From: Delphinapterus leucas
Taxonomy: Eukaryota; Chordata; Mammalia; Artiodactyla; Monodontidae
Direction of reading: 5' to 3'
Assembly: GCF_002288925.2 (NCBI RefSeq)
Contig: NW_022098076.1
Location: forward strand, 80,332,526-80,396,525
DNA length: 64,000 nt
Shown here: positions 1-10,415 of the stretch, piece by piece
How the letters are laid out: the number at the start of each line of letters is the position of its first letter
Position numbering within the stretch: position 1 is the first letter of the stretch
Position numbers and translations under genes: made by a program
The notes under the pieces: generated by a model
The model's database searches: none
The model's input: the letters and a program-made list of their open reading frames with translations, nothing else
Told to the model about the DNA's origin: nothing

Positions 1-449
1 ATTTCCTGAAACAGGACTTTCATTTTCTCCAGCCAATGTGATAAATTAGTCAAACTCATGGCCATGGATTTTGGACATTAAAATAAGTTATTGCTCTATC
101 AGTGGACTTGCTTTTATACACAGACGTCAAACCAAGCTTCATTCCCCTGGATCCGTAATTGACAGAATGATTAAGAAACTCTTGGCATTTTAAAAGTGAA
201 TACTCAAGGCATGATAGGTAGACTGAAATACTAGTCAGCATGTTTACAGAGTACTTGTCTACCAGGAATCTAGTAATTTGACAGTCCTGATTTGGCCTAA
301 AAAATTATTAGAACATCCTTCTCTGAGGAAAGAGGGAAAAGGGAACCCCTTTAAGATGTTAGTATTTCAATAGTAAAGGGAATTTGATACATTTGGATAG
401 TTTATAGCTTCTAGTGACTTATTAAATGTTTAAAAATTTCTGTCCTGGT
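1..449. other. Unassigned non-coding sequence
   Basis: AT-rich sequence with no recognised repeat, splice-bounded exon or credible open frame. The only open frame, 56-241 on the minus strand, has no family resemblance. Confidence 0.5.
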
Positions 450-727
450 CTTCCCTGGTGGCACAGTGGTTGAGAGTCTGCCTGCTAATGCAGGGGACAC
501 GGGTTTGAGCCCTGGTCTGGGAGGATCCCACATGCCGCGGAGCAACTAGGCCCGTGAGTCACAACTACTGAGCCTGCGCGTCTGGAGCCTGTGCTCCGCA
601 ACAAGAGATGCCGCGATAGTGAGAGGCCCACGCACCACGATGAAGAGTGGCCCCCGCTTGCCGCAACTAGACAAGGCCCTCGCACAGAAACGAAGACCCA
701 ACACAGCAAAAATTAATTAATTAATTC
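450..727 (+). mobile_element. CHR-type tRNA-derived SINE, long form
   Basis: The head CTTCCCTGGTGGCACAGTGG and the box-B-like GGGTTTGAGCCC identify the tRNA-derived part. The body runs on through the long-form segment with CGCAACAAGAGATGCC and GAAGACCCAACACAGC, and ends in an (AATT)n tail at about 708-727. This roughly 280-bp form is older than the 200-bp cetacean form seen elsewhere in the window. No clear target duplication was found. Confidence 0.93.
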
Positions 728-779
728 ATAAACTCCTACCCCCAACATCTTCTTTAAAAAATTTTTTTTTCTCTCCTTA

Positions 780-872
780 TTATCACCCTCCTTTAAACTT
801 TTTATTGTGGTAAAATATACATAACAAAAATTTCCATTTTAACTGTTTTTAAGTGTGAAGTTCAGAGGTCTA
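780..872 (-). mobile_element. Old L1 (L1M-type) 3' region fragment
   Basis: The string TTTATTGTGGTAAAATATAC followed by ATAACAAAAATTTCCATTTTAACTG matches what I know as the reverse complement of a mammalian L1M 3' region. The fragment is short and diverged, so the subfamily cannot be set. Confidence 0.6.
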
Positions 873-2126
873 ATTTATTTATTTTTTTAAAAAACTTGTT
901 TTGCTAATTTAAAAAATCGATGGATGAAGGTGAGAAGCACAAATTCATTTATGTCTCTTTTCACATATGTAAATGGGGATGCAATCTATGTCACCAACTA
1001 CCCTATGTCCCAAACCTTTCCCCCGAAAGTCTCTGATATTAAAGAAGGGAGGACATGGCTAAGTCTATATTCCACTGTTTTTAAGAAATAGAACTTCAAT
1101 TATCCTTCTCTTTTCAAATCCAAAATGAGGTGCTTAGATTATGTAGAAATAATTAGATACTAAGATTTGGTGAGATAAAAAGTGCTCATTAAACTTGAGT
1201 GAAGAAGCTGTATCAAAACTGTTTATCAACTACTAGTTTATTAGTTTCAGTCTATTTTTCTAAATAGACTGCTTTCTAAAAATCATTAAGAATGAAAAAT
1301 AAAACATGTAGAGCAATGGTAAAATTTGAGTAAATGTGTTCTTTATTTACTTTAAAAATTACTTTCTTAAAAATAAAAGCAGAAATAAGATTGAATGCAT
1401 ATTTTAAAATTTAAATCTTTTTAATCTTTATATAAAGCAAAGAAAGTATTTGCTTCAAATGTATTTTGGGCATTCTGTAGGGCAGGTATTTCCAAATAGT
1501 GATATAAAAAACACTGGTTTAAGGAGTTTTAGACTGATGCCACTGTTCATTGTTGGAAAGCTGCAAACTAAAACCTCTTTGTGGAAATTCCCAGTAACAT
1601 CCACAGTGTAAAAGCTTCAAGAAATCCCATAATAAAGGAAAAATCTTTTTCAATATTCTCACTGGTTAATATCATATGTGCTGTTGTGGCATTTGCTCTG
1701 AATTCATGAAATATTTCATTTCACTTCAGCAGCATCACTTCAGTGTCATCAAAATTAATCTTCATTGATATGCGATTTTTTTTTTTAAACATGTGGCAAT
1801 TATTCAATTCTTTTACCTTCCCGTGTGGTATCACTATACGTATTAGAAGACCGAGGCTATTAAAAGGATAGAAGAATCCCCGGAACTACACAGAGTATCA
1901 TCCCGTAACATCTTTATTTTCATTTTACATTTCAGTGGCCTTTTTCTCCAAGGAAATAAATCGGATTGAAATTGATTATACCCAGGATGTCATTGACCAA
2001 AGCTCTTTGCCTGCAATCCCAGGAGCTGCCACCAGGTGGTGGTGAGCCAGTTCAGATGCACAGGCTCCCTTCCAGGGGAGTGTGAGGGACTGACAAAGCT
2101 TAAGCAGTTTTTTTTTAACTTCAAAA
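873..2126. other. Unassigned non-coding sequence
   Basis: AT-rich single-copy-looking sequence. No repeat family, gene or RNA was recognised. A T9 run at about 1774 is the only low-complexity feature. Confidence 0.45.
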
Positions 2127-2183
2127 AAGGAAGAAAAGAAGAAAAGGAAGGAAGGAAGAAAAGGAGGGAGGGAGGGAGGAAGG
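2127..2183 (+). repeat. Purine-rich GGAA/GGGA low-complexity tract
   Basis: An almost uninterrupted run of AAGG, GAAG and GGGA units. It contains only A and G for about 55 bases. Confidence 0.9.
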
Positions 2184-2361
2184 AACCAAACTACAATGAA
2201 AATGTCAGGACAACATTATGAATTAACAAAATGCATCTATTGATAAGTTTTTTTCTAAACAGAGCTGCTTGAAACCAACTTTCTTCTCCCTCCCAGCCCG
2301 TCCCCTTCCAGTCTCCTCTGCCCCCATCTCGGAGTTCCTAGCTCAAGGAGTGGGAACATTT

Positions 2362-2589
2362 TTTATGGCTGATATTCCATTGTGATATTCCATTGTGCAT
2401 ATACACTACATCTTCTTTATCCATTCGTCTGTTGATGGGCAATTAAGTTGTTTTCATATCTTGGCAATTGTAAGTCACGCTGTGATGAACATAGGGGTGC
2501 ACATATCTTTCTGAATTAGTTGTACACCTGAAACTTATATAATGTTATAAATCAGTGTTACCTCAATAAAAATAAAAAATTAAAAAAAG
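2362..2589 (+). mobile_element. 5'-inverted (twin-primed) L1 insertion
   Basis: Bases 2362-2511 read as the reverse complement of an L1 ORF2-end/3'UTR segment (TATTCCATTGTGCATATACA, then CTTTATCCATTCGTCTGTTG). From about 2512 the orientation flips to the plus-strand L1 3' terminus (TTGTACACCTGAAACTTATA, then CTCAATAAAAATAAAAAATTAAAAAAA). A 3' end in sense preceded by an inverted internal piece is the known outcome of twin priming. A 13-bp duplication, TGATATTCCATTG, occurs inside the inverted part at 2370-2395. Confidence 0.8.
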
Positions 2590-3394
2590 AGCAGGCACCC
2601 TTTGCTTTTCTGTCCAGAATTTTTTTCTAATTCAAAAGATTTGTGGTGTCTGTTCTATTTGTGTAGATCAAGGAAGCCTGGACGACTCAGGAACTTAATA
2701 ACCTCAGGCAGCACTCTGCCAATGAGGGAACAGAGCCTGTGAATAAAGAGCTCAGCTTCCCCTCTTGGGGAGGCCATTCTGAGAAGATTCTACATGGCTC
2801 CTCAGAGGGTCCCTAGGGAGACGGAGCCCCAGATGCCTGGAGGGGAAGACTGCTCATTTATGTACCATTTATTTATTGGGCTTTGTCTCTACCCCTTCTC
2901 ACTTTCCTGCTCCTTCACTAGCACTTACTGAGGTCACCTCCCCCTAAAACTTGACCTGAGTTGTCTCAGGGTCTGCTTTGATGGAACCTAAACTAGGGCA
3001 CTAGTACAAGTTTAACTCTGGTGTCTTTTCAGTCTTATTAGATACATAATATTAGAATCCATTGGAAATCATATGCAGATTGGTTTGCAAGACAAAGACA
3101 CACACACACACACACACACACACACAAGAAATTGTGCCTGTTTTTGGTTCTGTCCACTCTAAGTCTGACATCCAAATGTTATTGACTTGCTAATTGCAAT
3201 TCTTAATTTGAGCTTTGCTTCTATGTCCATTTAGTTTAAGCAGCTGGATTTCTTGGAAACCCCTTTCTTACTAGGTCTCATTATAGCTAGAAAAAGAAAA
3301 GAAAAAAAGAACTAAATTGCACACACTAACATAGTGGCCATTGTATTATTCTGTGTTTATAATTTGCCTTCTTTACCTGAACAAAAACTTTTTT
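2590..3394. other. Unassigned sequence with one CA repeat
   Basis: Apart from the CA microsatellite listed separately, I recognise no repeat or gene here. A short A-rich stretch lies at 3291-3312. Confidence 0.45.
3097..3126 (+). repeat. (CA)n microsatellite
   Basis: About 15 perfect CA units. Confidence 0.97.
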
Positions 3395-3520
3395 CCCCTT
3401 TTACATAGACTATTTTTAGAGCAGTTTTAGACTCACAGCAAAATTGAGCAGCAAGTACAGAGAGTTCCCATGTCCCCTGCCCTCCATTCATGTGTGGCCT
3501 CCTCCACTATCAACCCCAAA
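3395..3520 (-). mobile_element. Old L1 (L1M-type) fragment
   Basis: TTTTTAGAGCAGTTTTAGAC, TCACAGCAAAATTGAGCAG and the following CCCATGTCCCCTGCCCTCC to TATCAACCCC series match the reverse complement of an old mammalian L1 3'UTR as I know it. The rest of the element is not recognisable downstream. Confidence 0.6.
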
Positions 3521-3699
3521 CTGTTTTTAAGTTAGTTATTTTTTGTCTTTTTGAAAGTTAAAAAGTGTCTAACATCATATAGATTTTGAAAGTAGTGACC
3601 TGTTGATTTACAGACACTGCCAGCTCTGTCTTTGATCTTTTTCTTCACGTCTTTCCATTCTCAGTCCATACTCTTCTTGAGAAGGCAGGCAGAAAGATT

Positions 3700-4222
3700 C
3701 ACAGGACCCTGTGTTACCAGGCAAGGGCTCATGTGCCCATGGTACAGAAAGCCAAACTCTGACAGTGCGTGTTTGCAGCAAAGTAAGGGTTTATTTACAG
3801 GGTGCCAAGCAAGGGCAGCTCATGCTCAAAAGACTTGCATTCCCTACTGGCTCTTAGGCAAGGGTTTTCAAAGACAGTATTAGGGGAGAGGGTTGTAGGA
3901 TGCCTGATCAGTTATGGACCTTCTGATTGGCTGGAGGTGAGGTAATAGGGCAAAGTTTCAGGAATCTCAATCAGCCTTATGCTTCCAACCAGTCTGGGGT
4001 CTATATGCTGGTGGTCAGTGCTGGTCATCACCCTACACCAGGTGGGGGGGGTCTTAGTTTCTGCAGAACAGCTCAAAGATAAGCATCAGATTGTTATCTA
4101 TATCCCTCCAGGAGGAACTAGGAGTCCTGTGACCCTATTGTTCTAATAATTAACTGCTTGAATCTGCTCTTTGGAACTCAAGAAGGCCTAGGAGACTAAA
4201 GCCTTTTCTCTACAAACAACAA
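3700..4222 (-). mobile_element. Probable ERV long terminal repeat
   Basis: On the minus strand this stretch has a CCAATCAGAAGG promoter-type CCAAT box (plus 3921-3932) and, further along in the LTR sense, a polyadenylation signal within GTAAATAAACCC (plus 3790-3801), followed by a CA-bounded end. This is the expected order of LTR signals. The family is not recognised. The minus-strand start is near 4220 (TGTTGTTTGTAGAG). No reliable target duplication was found. Sequence to about 4420 may be attached internal sequence. Confidence 0.5.
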
Positions 4223-4660
4223 ATGGGGGACACAGAGGGATTTTTGTACCCGGGAAGGCCCTGCAGGGTTCTGCTTGGTTTCATGTACACTGGGGCTCGT
4301 CCTTATCAGGGAGGGGACCTTTCCAAAGCAGAGAATGAAGGAAGGTTGATTTTCATCAAACAATGGAAGTCTGAGAGAAAAGAAAATGACAGTCTTCTGT
4401 TTTAATAAAGACAACTCATCTCAAAGAATGTTAAAGTAAAATTTAGTTCAAGAAAAATTAAAGTTTTCACTAAATCTTGGAGCCATGTTAACAATTGATG
4501 TGGCAACTTGCTCCAAATAGCAGTTCCTGTGTAAAAGTCGGAAAAGTCAGAGGAAAACACACGGAAATTTACAGCCTTAGGATTTATTTCAACACATATG
4601 GTTTAAGGCTCTTGAACGTCTATTAATAAGAGTCAGGTCTGCAACTGCTGCTTTTGTTTA
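4223..4660. other. Unassigned, possibly ERV internal remnant
   Basis: Overlapping open frames of 60-72 codons lie on both strands (4223-4405 plus, 4196-4414 minus). Neither resembles a known protein. The TGGGGCTCGTCC string at about 4290 resembles a retroviral proline primer-binding site, but its strand disagrees with the adjacent LTR call. Confidence 0.3.
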
Positions 4661-4661
4661 T

Positions 4662-4985
4662 GCCACAATTTTATAATGAACTCAACAAACATTTGCTGGT
4701 TACCTGCCATATGCAGGGACACACACATCCAAAAGGATGCCTGTATTTCCTCGGTGACAAGCCCATGATCAGTGCTCCACTGAACGTTTTGAATGTTTCC
4801 CCATTTAGTTCTCATATGAGTAAGATGAAGAGAAGTTTTTGCCATTTTACAGGTGAGGAAAGGTGTGCAGCTGGCCTAAAATCATGTGACTTAAACAAGC
4901 AAGATTTGAACCTAAATCTATTTGACCTAAATCTATTTGACGCCAGAGCCTATTTTCCATTCCAGCTCACCGCACCACCTCTTTA
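4662..4985 (-). mobile_element. MIR SINE
   Basis: The MIR core is seen in reverse: CATTTTACAGGTGAGGAAA, then AAAATCATGTGACTTAAAC and GATTTGAACC, preceded by AACAAACATTTGCTGGTTAC. Divergence is high, as expected of this ancient mammal-wide family. A 15-bp tandem duplication lies inside at 4910-4939. Confidence 0.7.
4910..4939 (+). repeat. Exact 15-bp tandem duplication
   Basis: ACCTAAATCTATTTG occurs twice in direct tandem without mismatch, inside the MIR copy. Confidence 0.95.
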
Positions 4986-5175
4986 ACAAAGAAAGAACTT
5001 TGCCAACATGTTTTCCTAGGTAGGATCACACTGCTTCATATTTGTTTAAAGAAATGTTATTGAGTCCCACCCCTCTCTGCTACACCAACCTGCTCTATTT
5101 CCCCTCCTGCAGCCAGCACTGCAAAAACAAATAGGATCCTCTGAGGCCCCGGTGACTAACCCCATTTGGCCTGCT

Positions 5176-5447
5176 GACACTTGAAATATATCTAGGTTGA
5201 ACTGTGATGTGGTGTAAAATACACATGGGAGTTTGAAGATTTGCTAAGAAAAAGATAATGTAAAACATGTTGTTAATAAAGTTTTTATACCGATCATGTG
5301 GTGAAATAATATTATGGGGTAAAATAAAATATTAATTCAAGTTAATGCCATCTCTTTCTTTTTACTGGTTTAATATGGCTACTAGAGAGTTTAAAATTAC
5401 CCATGTGGATCACATTCTATTTCTAGAGGACGGCTCAGCAGCACAGG
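5176..5447 (-). mobile_element. Non-autonomous hAT-Charlie-type DNA transposon
   Basis: The motifs ACACTTGAAATATATCTAGG, GTGTAAAATACACATGGGAG, AATATGGCTACTAGAGAG and CACATTCTATTTCTAGAGGAC follow in the order of a common mammalian hAT-Charlie MER element that I know well but cannot name with certainty. The left terminus is missing and the right terminus is degraded. Confidence 0.7.
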
Positions 5448-6059
5448 CTGTACTTAGATCTCTTCCTTTGTTGCCTTCTTCATAGATTAAGTTGCTATTA
5501 TTGGGAGTTTAGTGAGGATTTGTGAGAACGAGAGCTGACAGCTTCTCAGCACGCCTGGGTGTTAGAGGAGAGAGACCCTAATGCCAAAGACTTAACTTGG
5601 CTAATCTGCTTGAGCTGGAATTCAGCGGCCTCGGTCATTAAAGGAGTTAAGCCCTTTAGTGAGCTTTGGCCTTTGCAAACACTACCTATCTTTTTGGATT
5701 AGATCTTACAGAATTTAAAAAAGGATAGGGGAAATGAAATCATCCAGGAACAAAACAAACATTCTCTGTTTTGTCAAATGATGGGTCCAAGTTTGATGTT
5801 TCTAAATTTGTCTTGAGTTTACCTGGATAGCAAGCTGAGAGCTATTTATTGTTTGCCTCTGCTTATAAAGGAAATGCCTATAATGGCTGTAGTCCTCTTT
5901 TCGTGCTACAGTTGAAAGGGATGGAAAAGTCCATTTGCTTTGGAGAGGCTAAGAGACAGAAAGAAACCCTTCAGGGAATATCACATTACCTCCTCAGACT
6001 GGGAAAATGATGACTGGCCCAAGATGGGATTTCAGCCCTGTGGTTAAATAAGCAAACAA
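5448..6059. other. Unassigned non-coding sequence
   Basis: No repeat or gene recognised. The sequence is of moderate GC and is not low-complexity. Confidence 0.45.
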
Positions 6060-6230
6060 TCTAACCATGTCATAGCATAATGATAATACGAAAGAGGATA
6101 GATAAATCCAGGTCAATTCCCCACATCCAGCAGCTGGAGACACTGAGGCCCAGAAAGGCTGGGCTGGCTGAGGTCACTTAATATAATGACAGGGTCAGCC
6201 CTAAACCCGCAGGTGGTAGGAGTAGGACAG
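6060..6230 (-). mobile_element. MIR SINE fragment
   Basis: A MIR core in reverse: GAGACACTGAGGCCCAGAAAG, followed by GGCTGAGGTCACTTAATATAATGACAGGGTCAGCC. It is degraded at both ends. Confidence 0.6.
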
Positions 6231-6248
6231 AACTTCACAGATAACCCA

Positions 6249-6395
6249 GTTCAGGGCTCTCAAGCTGCTTGCTGTGTGCATTAGAATCACCCGGGGATTG
6301 TTCAAAGCCTCCACGCCCAAGGCTGCCCCCTAGACCGATGAAGTAAGTCATCAGCATTTGGTAAGTTTCCCAGGTGATCGCAATCTGGTTCACAC
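6249..6395. mobile_element. hAT-type palindromic MER fragment
   Basis: GCATTAGAATCACCCGGGGA near the left end and its rough inverse CCCAGGTGATCGCAATCTGG near the right end fit a known palindromic hAT-derived MER family. Orientation is ambiguous because of the internal symmetry. Confidence 0.5.
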
Positions 6396-6399
6396 CCTG

Positions 6400-6480
6400 A
6401 TTTTCCAGACACTGAGACCTAGAAAGGATCCGGGAACTTTGCTCAACTTCCAAGGGCTAGCAAGGGCTGAGCAGGGACAA
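6400..6480 (-). mobile_element. MIR-like fragment
   Basis: TTTTCCAGACACTGAGACCTAGAAAGG followed by CTAGCAAGGGC resembles a reversed MIR core. Short and diverged. Confidence 0.4.
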
Positions 6481-6559
6481 AGTCGTTCTTTTGTGGCCCT
6501 GGATTTTGTACTTTCCTCTTCCTCCACTCTCAGTCCACTATTCTTAGGTCACATCACTT

Positions 6560-6865
6560 GGCCTTCCTTTGAAATGTCCTCCCTCCAGATCTATGCAGGG
6601 CTGTCTCCTTCTCGACTGGACCTCGCCTTCCATGCAGCATTTCCTGGGAGGGGCCAGCCCTGGCCACCTGCACCTCCCCTGGTGTCACCATCGTATCACT
6701 GTTTTCCTTCCGGGCACTTATCACTCTGTGAAATGATCTCCTGCAGCGTTTGTGTTCCCCAGTAGACCACGTCTTGTCTGCTAGGCTCACAGCCCTCTTG
6801 CCCGCTCCTGCAACTGTCCCTGTCCCATTGTAAGGGATCAGTAAGTGTTTGTGGACCGAATAAAT
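6560..6865 (+). mobile_element. L2 LINE 3' region
   Basis: CATTTCCTGGGAGGGGCC, GGGCACTTATCACTCTGTGAAATGATCTC, CCAGTAGACC and the terminal AGTAAGTGTTTGTGGACCGAATAAATG follow the usual order of an L2 3' end. The open frame 6358-6765 is an accident of this GC-richer repeat. Confidence 0.6.
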
Positions 6866-7539
6866 GTTGGACACACGCTTAGCAGTGACATTCTCCCGGA
6901 TATTGTCTTCTAAGGGTATCGTTTCAGGGGAAATATACTTCTAATTATGTAAGTTGGAGAAAATATTATTTAGTTTTCAGAAATGCATTTTCCAGTGTAA
7001 CTCTTCTGAATCACATCTGTTCCATCATGTGAGGCTCATCTGGGTGGACAGTTTGAATATACGTCAGCTCGAAGATAGACTCTTAGGCTATTTAAAGGGA
7101 CACCATTTTACCCATGATCTGAAAATGGACTTTGGTTAGATAATGGAGTGTGATTAGAATAAGAGTATCACATGACCAGATGGAAACATTTGCTTCCAAT
7201 GAAGATCAAGTGATAAAGGCACTTCTTTCAACGCGAAAGGATTAACAATGCGTCAGGTAAAGAAAAAGTTTCCAGGTGAATAGTGTTACATACATAAAGT
7301 AATGGCAGGTGGTAGGCTACAAGATTATGGCAGTCATGTATTTGTGGACTCTCATAACCATGAATTCTATAAAATGGTATAAGGGGATCCTGTAAATATT
7401 CAGAAGTTATGATCAGTCCTCAGATGCATTCATGGAGAGCTGCAATAGACACAATTCCTGTCCTCCCTGAAATCAGCACTTACTTTAGCACTTAGTAATG
7501 TAAGGTCTAGAGCTTGTTTACTCAAAAGCCTTGTTCTTA
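6866..7539. other. Unassigned non-coding sequence
   Basis: AT-rich sequence with no recognised repeat or gene. Confidence 0.45.
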
Positions 7540-7643
7540 GAGTAGCAGCAGCTGCAGCACTTTAAAGCTCGCTACAAATGCAAAATCTCAGGCTCCCCAC
7601 CCCAGTGCAATCAGAATTTGCCTTTTAACAAGACCCCCAGGAA

Positions 7644-7690
<47 letters not shown>

Positions 7691-7704
7691 GAGAAGTGGT
7701 CTAG
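7540..7704 (-). mobile_element. hAT-type MER element hosting a CA microsatellite
   Basis: CAAATGCAAAATCTCAGGCTCC, CAGTGCAATCAGAATTTGCC, TTTTAACAAGACCCCCAGG and, after the microsatellite, GTTTGAGAAGTGG follow the order of a known hAT-Charlie MER element. The CA array has expanded at the place where related copies carry GATGCACA-like sequence. Confidence 0.6.
7647..7686 (+). repeat. (CA)n microsatellite
   Basis: About 20 perfect CA units inside the hAT MER copy. Likely polymorphic. Confidence 0.97.
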
Positions 7705-7719
7705 AATTAGGCTCTAGAC

Positions 7720-7967
7720 CAGTGGTTCTCACCTTGGGGAGGGCGTGGGTGTGTGATTTTATTCCCCAAGGGGCATTTGGCGATGGCTGGAGACATTTTT
7801 GGTTGACATACCTGGGGATGGTGAGGATGGGGCGGATGTTGCTGGCACCTAGTGGGTGGAGCCTGGGGATGCTGTTCAACATCCTTACACTACCCAGGAC
7901 AGCCCCTCTCCCCAAGGAAGAATGATCCAGCACAAAACGTCAGTCGTGCTGAGGCTGCGTAACCCTG
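7720..7967 (+). mobile_element. MER5A-type hAT element with intact target duplication
   Basis: The terminus CAGTGGTTCTCACCTTGGGG, the GGGCATTTGGCGATGGCTGG core and the AACCCTG end match MER5A. It is flanked by a perfect 8-bp duplication CTCTAGAC (7712-7719 and 7968-7975). Eight bases with a CTAG centre is the known hAT target preference, so both ends of the insertion are preserved. Confidence 0.92.
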
Positions 7968-8239
7968 CTCTAGACCAACAGCCTTTAGAGTTTAAAATGG
8001 TAACGCTATTATTCATAATAAAGCAAATCGTAGCTTGGATGCAATGGTCAATTAGAACTAACCACAGAATCCACGTATCTAAAACTTGAAAGATGAAGTT
8101 GATTGAAAAATCAATGGTAGGCTCATCACAACTGATGAGTGGCTACAGGATCACACTCTACGGCGTGAGAAGCCGAGGGCTTAATGGTAATGATATCTTA
8201 AAATAAGTTAGACCCACTGTCACCAACCTCAGCATTCTT

Positions 8240-8475
8240 TGCACCTAGTTCTAGTCACAACATTGCTTCCTGCTTCTATCCAAATACTCCAGGCCCTCGT
8301 GCATCATTTACTCTGCCTGAAATGCCCTGTTCCTTTCCTTCATCTGTCATATTCCTCCCTCTCCTACCCTAAGATGCCAGTGGTCACTGCCCTCCTCGGT
8401 GCTTTTCCCCCTCACGGCTCCTCTCCCCGACTCCAGGTTCTCCCTACCGGAACACACTCGTTCTAGAGCATCCGT
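8240..8475 (+). mobile_element. L2 LINE fragment
   Basis: TTACTCTGCCTGAAATGCCC followed by CTTCATCTGTCATATTCCTCC is a characteristic L2 motif in forward orientation. The remainder is pyrimidine-rich and diverged. Confidence 0.6.
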
Positions 8476-8484
8476 GTCTGACTG

Positions 8485-8612
8485 TATCCACCCCACGTTA
8501 CTGGGACCTGAATCCCACCCCCAGAGATTCTCTGTTCATTAATCTTGGTGTGGCCTGGGTGGCGGTATTTTTCAAGCTCCTCAGCCGGGGTTGAAAACCA
8601 CTGCTCACAGAT
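8485..8612. mobile_element. hAT-type palindromic MER fragment
   Basis: CCACCCCCAGAGATTCTCTG, then GGGTGGCGGTATTTTTCAAG, then a terminus-like GGGGTTGAAAACCACTG. This is the same broad family as the fragment at 6249. Confidence 0.5.
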
Positions 8613-8939
8613 ATAGGTCAATCTCCTTAACTCAGTGAGGACCTGGGACTGTCCTAACCACAGCTCCTTTTTCAGGCTCATTGGCCACCCTCAGGATCTT
8701 GATATCTCTTCCCTTCCTAGCCATATCCTCAAATATGCCATGCACTTTTTAAAAAAGTTATTTGTCCTTATTAAAAAATGTAACAGTCTATTTGTACAAA
8801 TTCTGGATAAAACACAGAATGATGAAGTTGAAATTGATTTACTTCTAAATCCGAAGAAACAGGTAACCGCTGTCATATTTCTGTATTTCCTACCAGTATT
8901 GTCATGGGTGTAGTCATATACAACACCAGTCCTGTCCTA

Positions 8940-9350
8940 CATGTGTGCCTCTGGTCATATGGCTCCTTCTGCCTGGAAGGTCCTTCCTCACCAACCATCC
9001 CTTGGCCACCCAGTGTTTGCTACTACAAACCCCTCAGTGTCCATCGGATATAAGTGTTTCTCTGTTACAAAACCTTTTCTGATCAATCTCAGGCAGACGG
9101 GATATATTCTCTCATACCTGCGATCCTGTAGCGCTGTATCCACGCCCACGATTATGGGGCTCATCACTGACTGGCAGCTGGAGCGCCATCTGCAGGTCAT
9201 TTTCCCCTGCAAGACTGAGATCTTCGAGTGTAGGAAATCATGACTTTTCCTTACGTATGCTTTTGTTTGTCTGTATTTTAATCCTGATGCATAGCACAAT
9301 GCTTGGATGGGAGAGGGACTTAGTACTAACATTTATTGAATTGGTGAATT
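8940..9350 (+). mobile_element. L2 LINE 3' region
   Basis: TCCTTCTGCCTGGAAGGTCC, ACAAAACCTTTTCTGATCAATC and the terminal ATGCATAGCACAATGCTTGG to CTAACATTTATTGAATTGG give a nearly complete L2 3' end in forward orientation. The 100-114 codon open frames on both strands at 8941-9332 are shadows of this repeat. Confidence 0.65.
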
Positions 9351-10415
9351 TGCTTCCGTAACTGATTTTGAGGGCAAGCTATAACCCTTGGTGAAACCAG
9401 TCTGGAGGGTAGCATTTAAGCAATTGGCGATGGCCTGCTTTTGTTTTCTTTTTTTAATTTTGCTTTATTCCTTTTAAGCTTAACACTATTCACTGGTCTT
9501 TGCTCCTGGGTGACTAAACAATTCTACTCTTTTAATTGAAATCAAATTGGTGGAGAACAACCACAATGAGTTTTTCTTCTATTCATGTTTTGTAGAATTA
9601 GGCTATGTGGGAAAGGGGTGGATAGAATTAAGATGGCACCGAAGTAGCTGCTTCGGCCTTTAACATCAAGAGAAATACAGCCAAGTTTCTCCCAAGCCCC
9701 AAAGCTGACATTTGAACCGATAATATTTTAATAAATGGACTTGGCTTTACCCAGTAGTGATACTCATCTATGCTTTCAAGATGCTCCAACATTTACGGTA
9801 GGAACACTGCAGAAGAGAGATAGGAAGACACATGAGCTTTAATATTAATACTTTGGTCAAAAGAACTACAGTTACATGCATTTTCCCATTTATTATCTGA
9901 TGTATAAGGATGCGTCAGATAATAGCGATAGCAAAACCCAGTGAATTCTACATTAAAATATTTAATATTTTAAATAAAATATTTAACGTACCTAAATCAT
10001 AAAGTCTTATATTTTTAAAAAGCAAATGGTAAAGCACCAGGGAAGTAAAATAAATAATTCAAAGCTTCTGAAGAGAAAACACATGCTGAATTTTGAGAAA
10101 GGTGATGTCCTTACATATGAACTTATTGTCATTATTGACAATCAAGATAGCAAGACTGCCCCCTAAAACCTTCCTACCAGCTTCTATTACATCTTATTAT
10201 TGCACACACTCAGCGGTCATTGTGTTAGAACTGCCTTCAATTTGTGTGCTGACAATTTGTTGGCTCATAGGGGACTCAGAGTAAAGAAAACAATGAGCCA
10301 TTTCAATTACATTTCAGCAAAAAATGGGGCACTGCTGTTTGTTTCTCCCTCTAAGCCAAATTCCAAGAGGCAATTTGAGGATGGGATTTGAACATGGGCA
10401 AAAGCTGATTTAGTT
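9351..10415. other. Unassigned non-coding sequence
   Basis: No gene, RNA or repeat recognised. The stretch around 9950-10020 is strongly AT-rich. Confidence 0.45.

Noticed and set aside
450..727. tRNA gene suggested by A/B-box-like motifs
   Set aside because: The motifs belong to the tRNA-derived head of a SINE. No cloverleaf is preserved. The same applies to all other SINE copies.
4285..4305. Primer-binding-site-like string TGGGGCTCGTCC beside an LTR
   Set aside because: It lies on the plus strand whereas the neighbouring LTR signals are on the minus strand, so it is probably coincidence.
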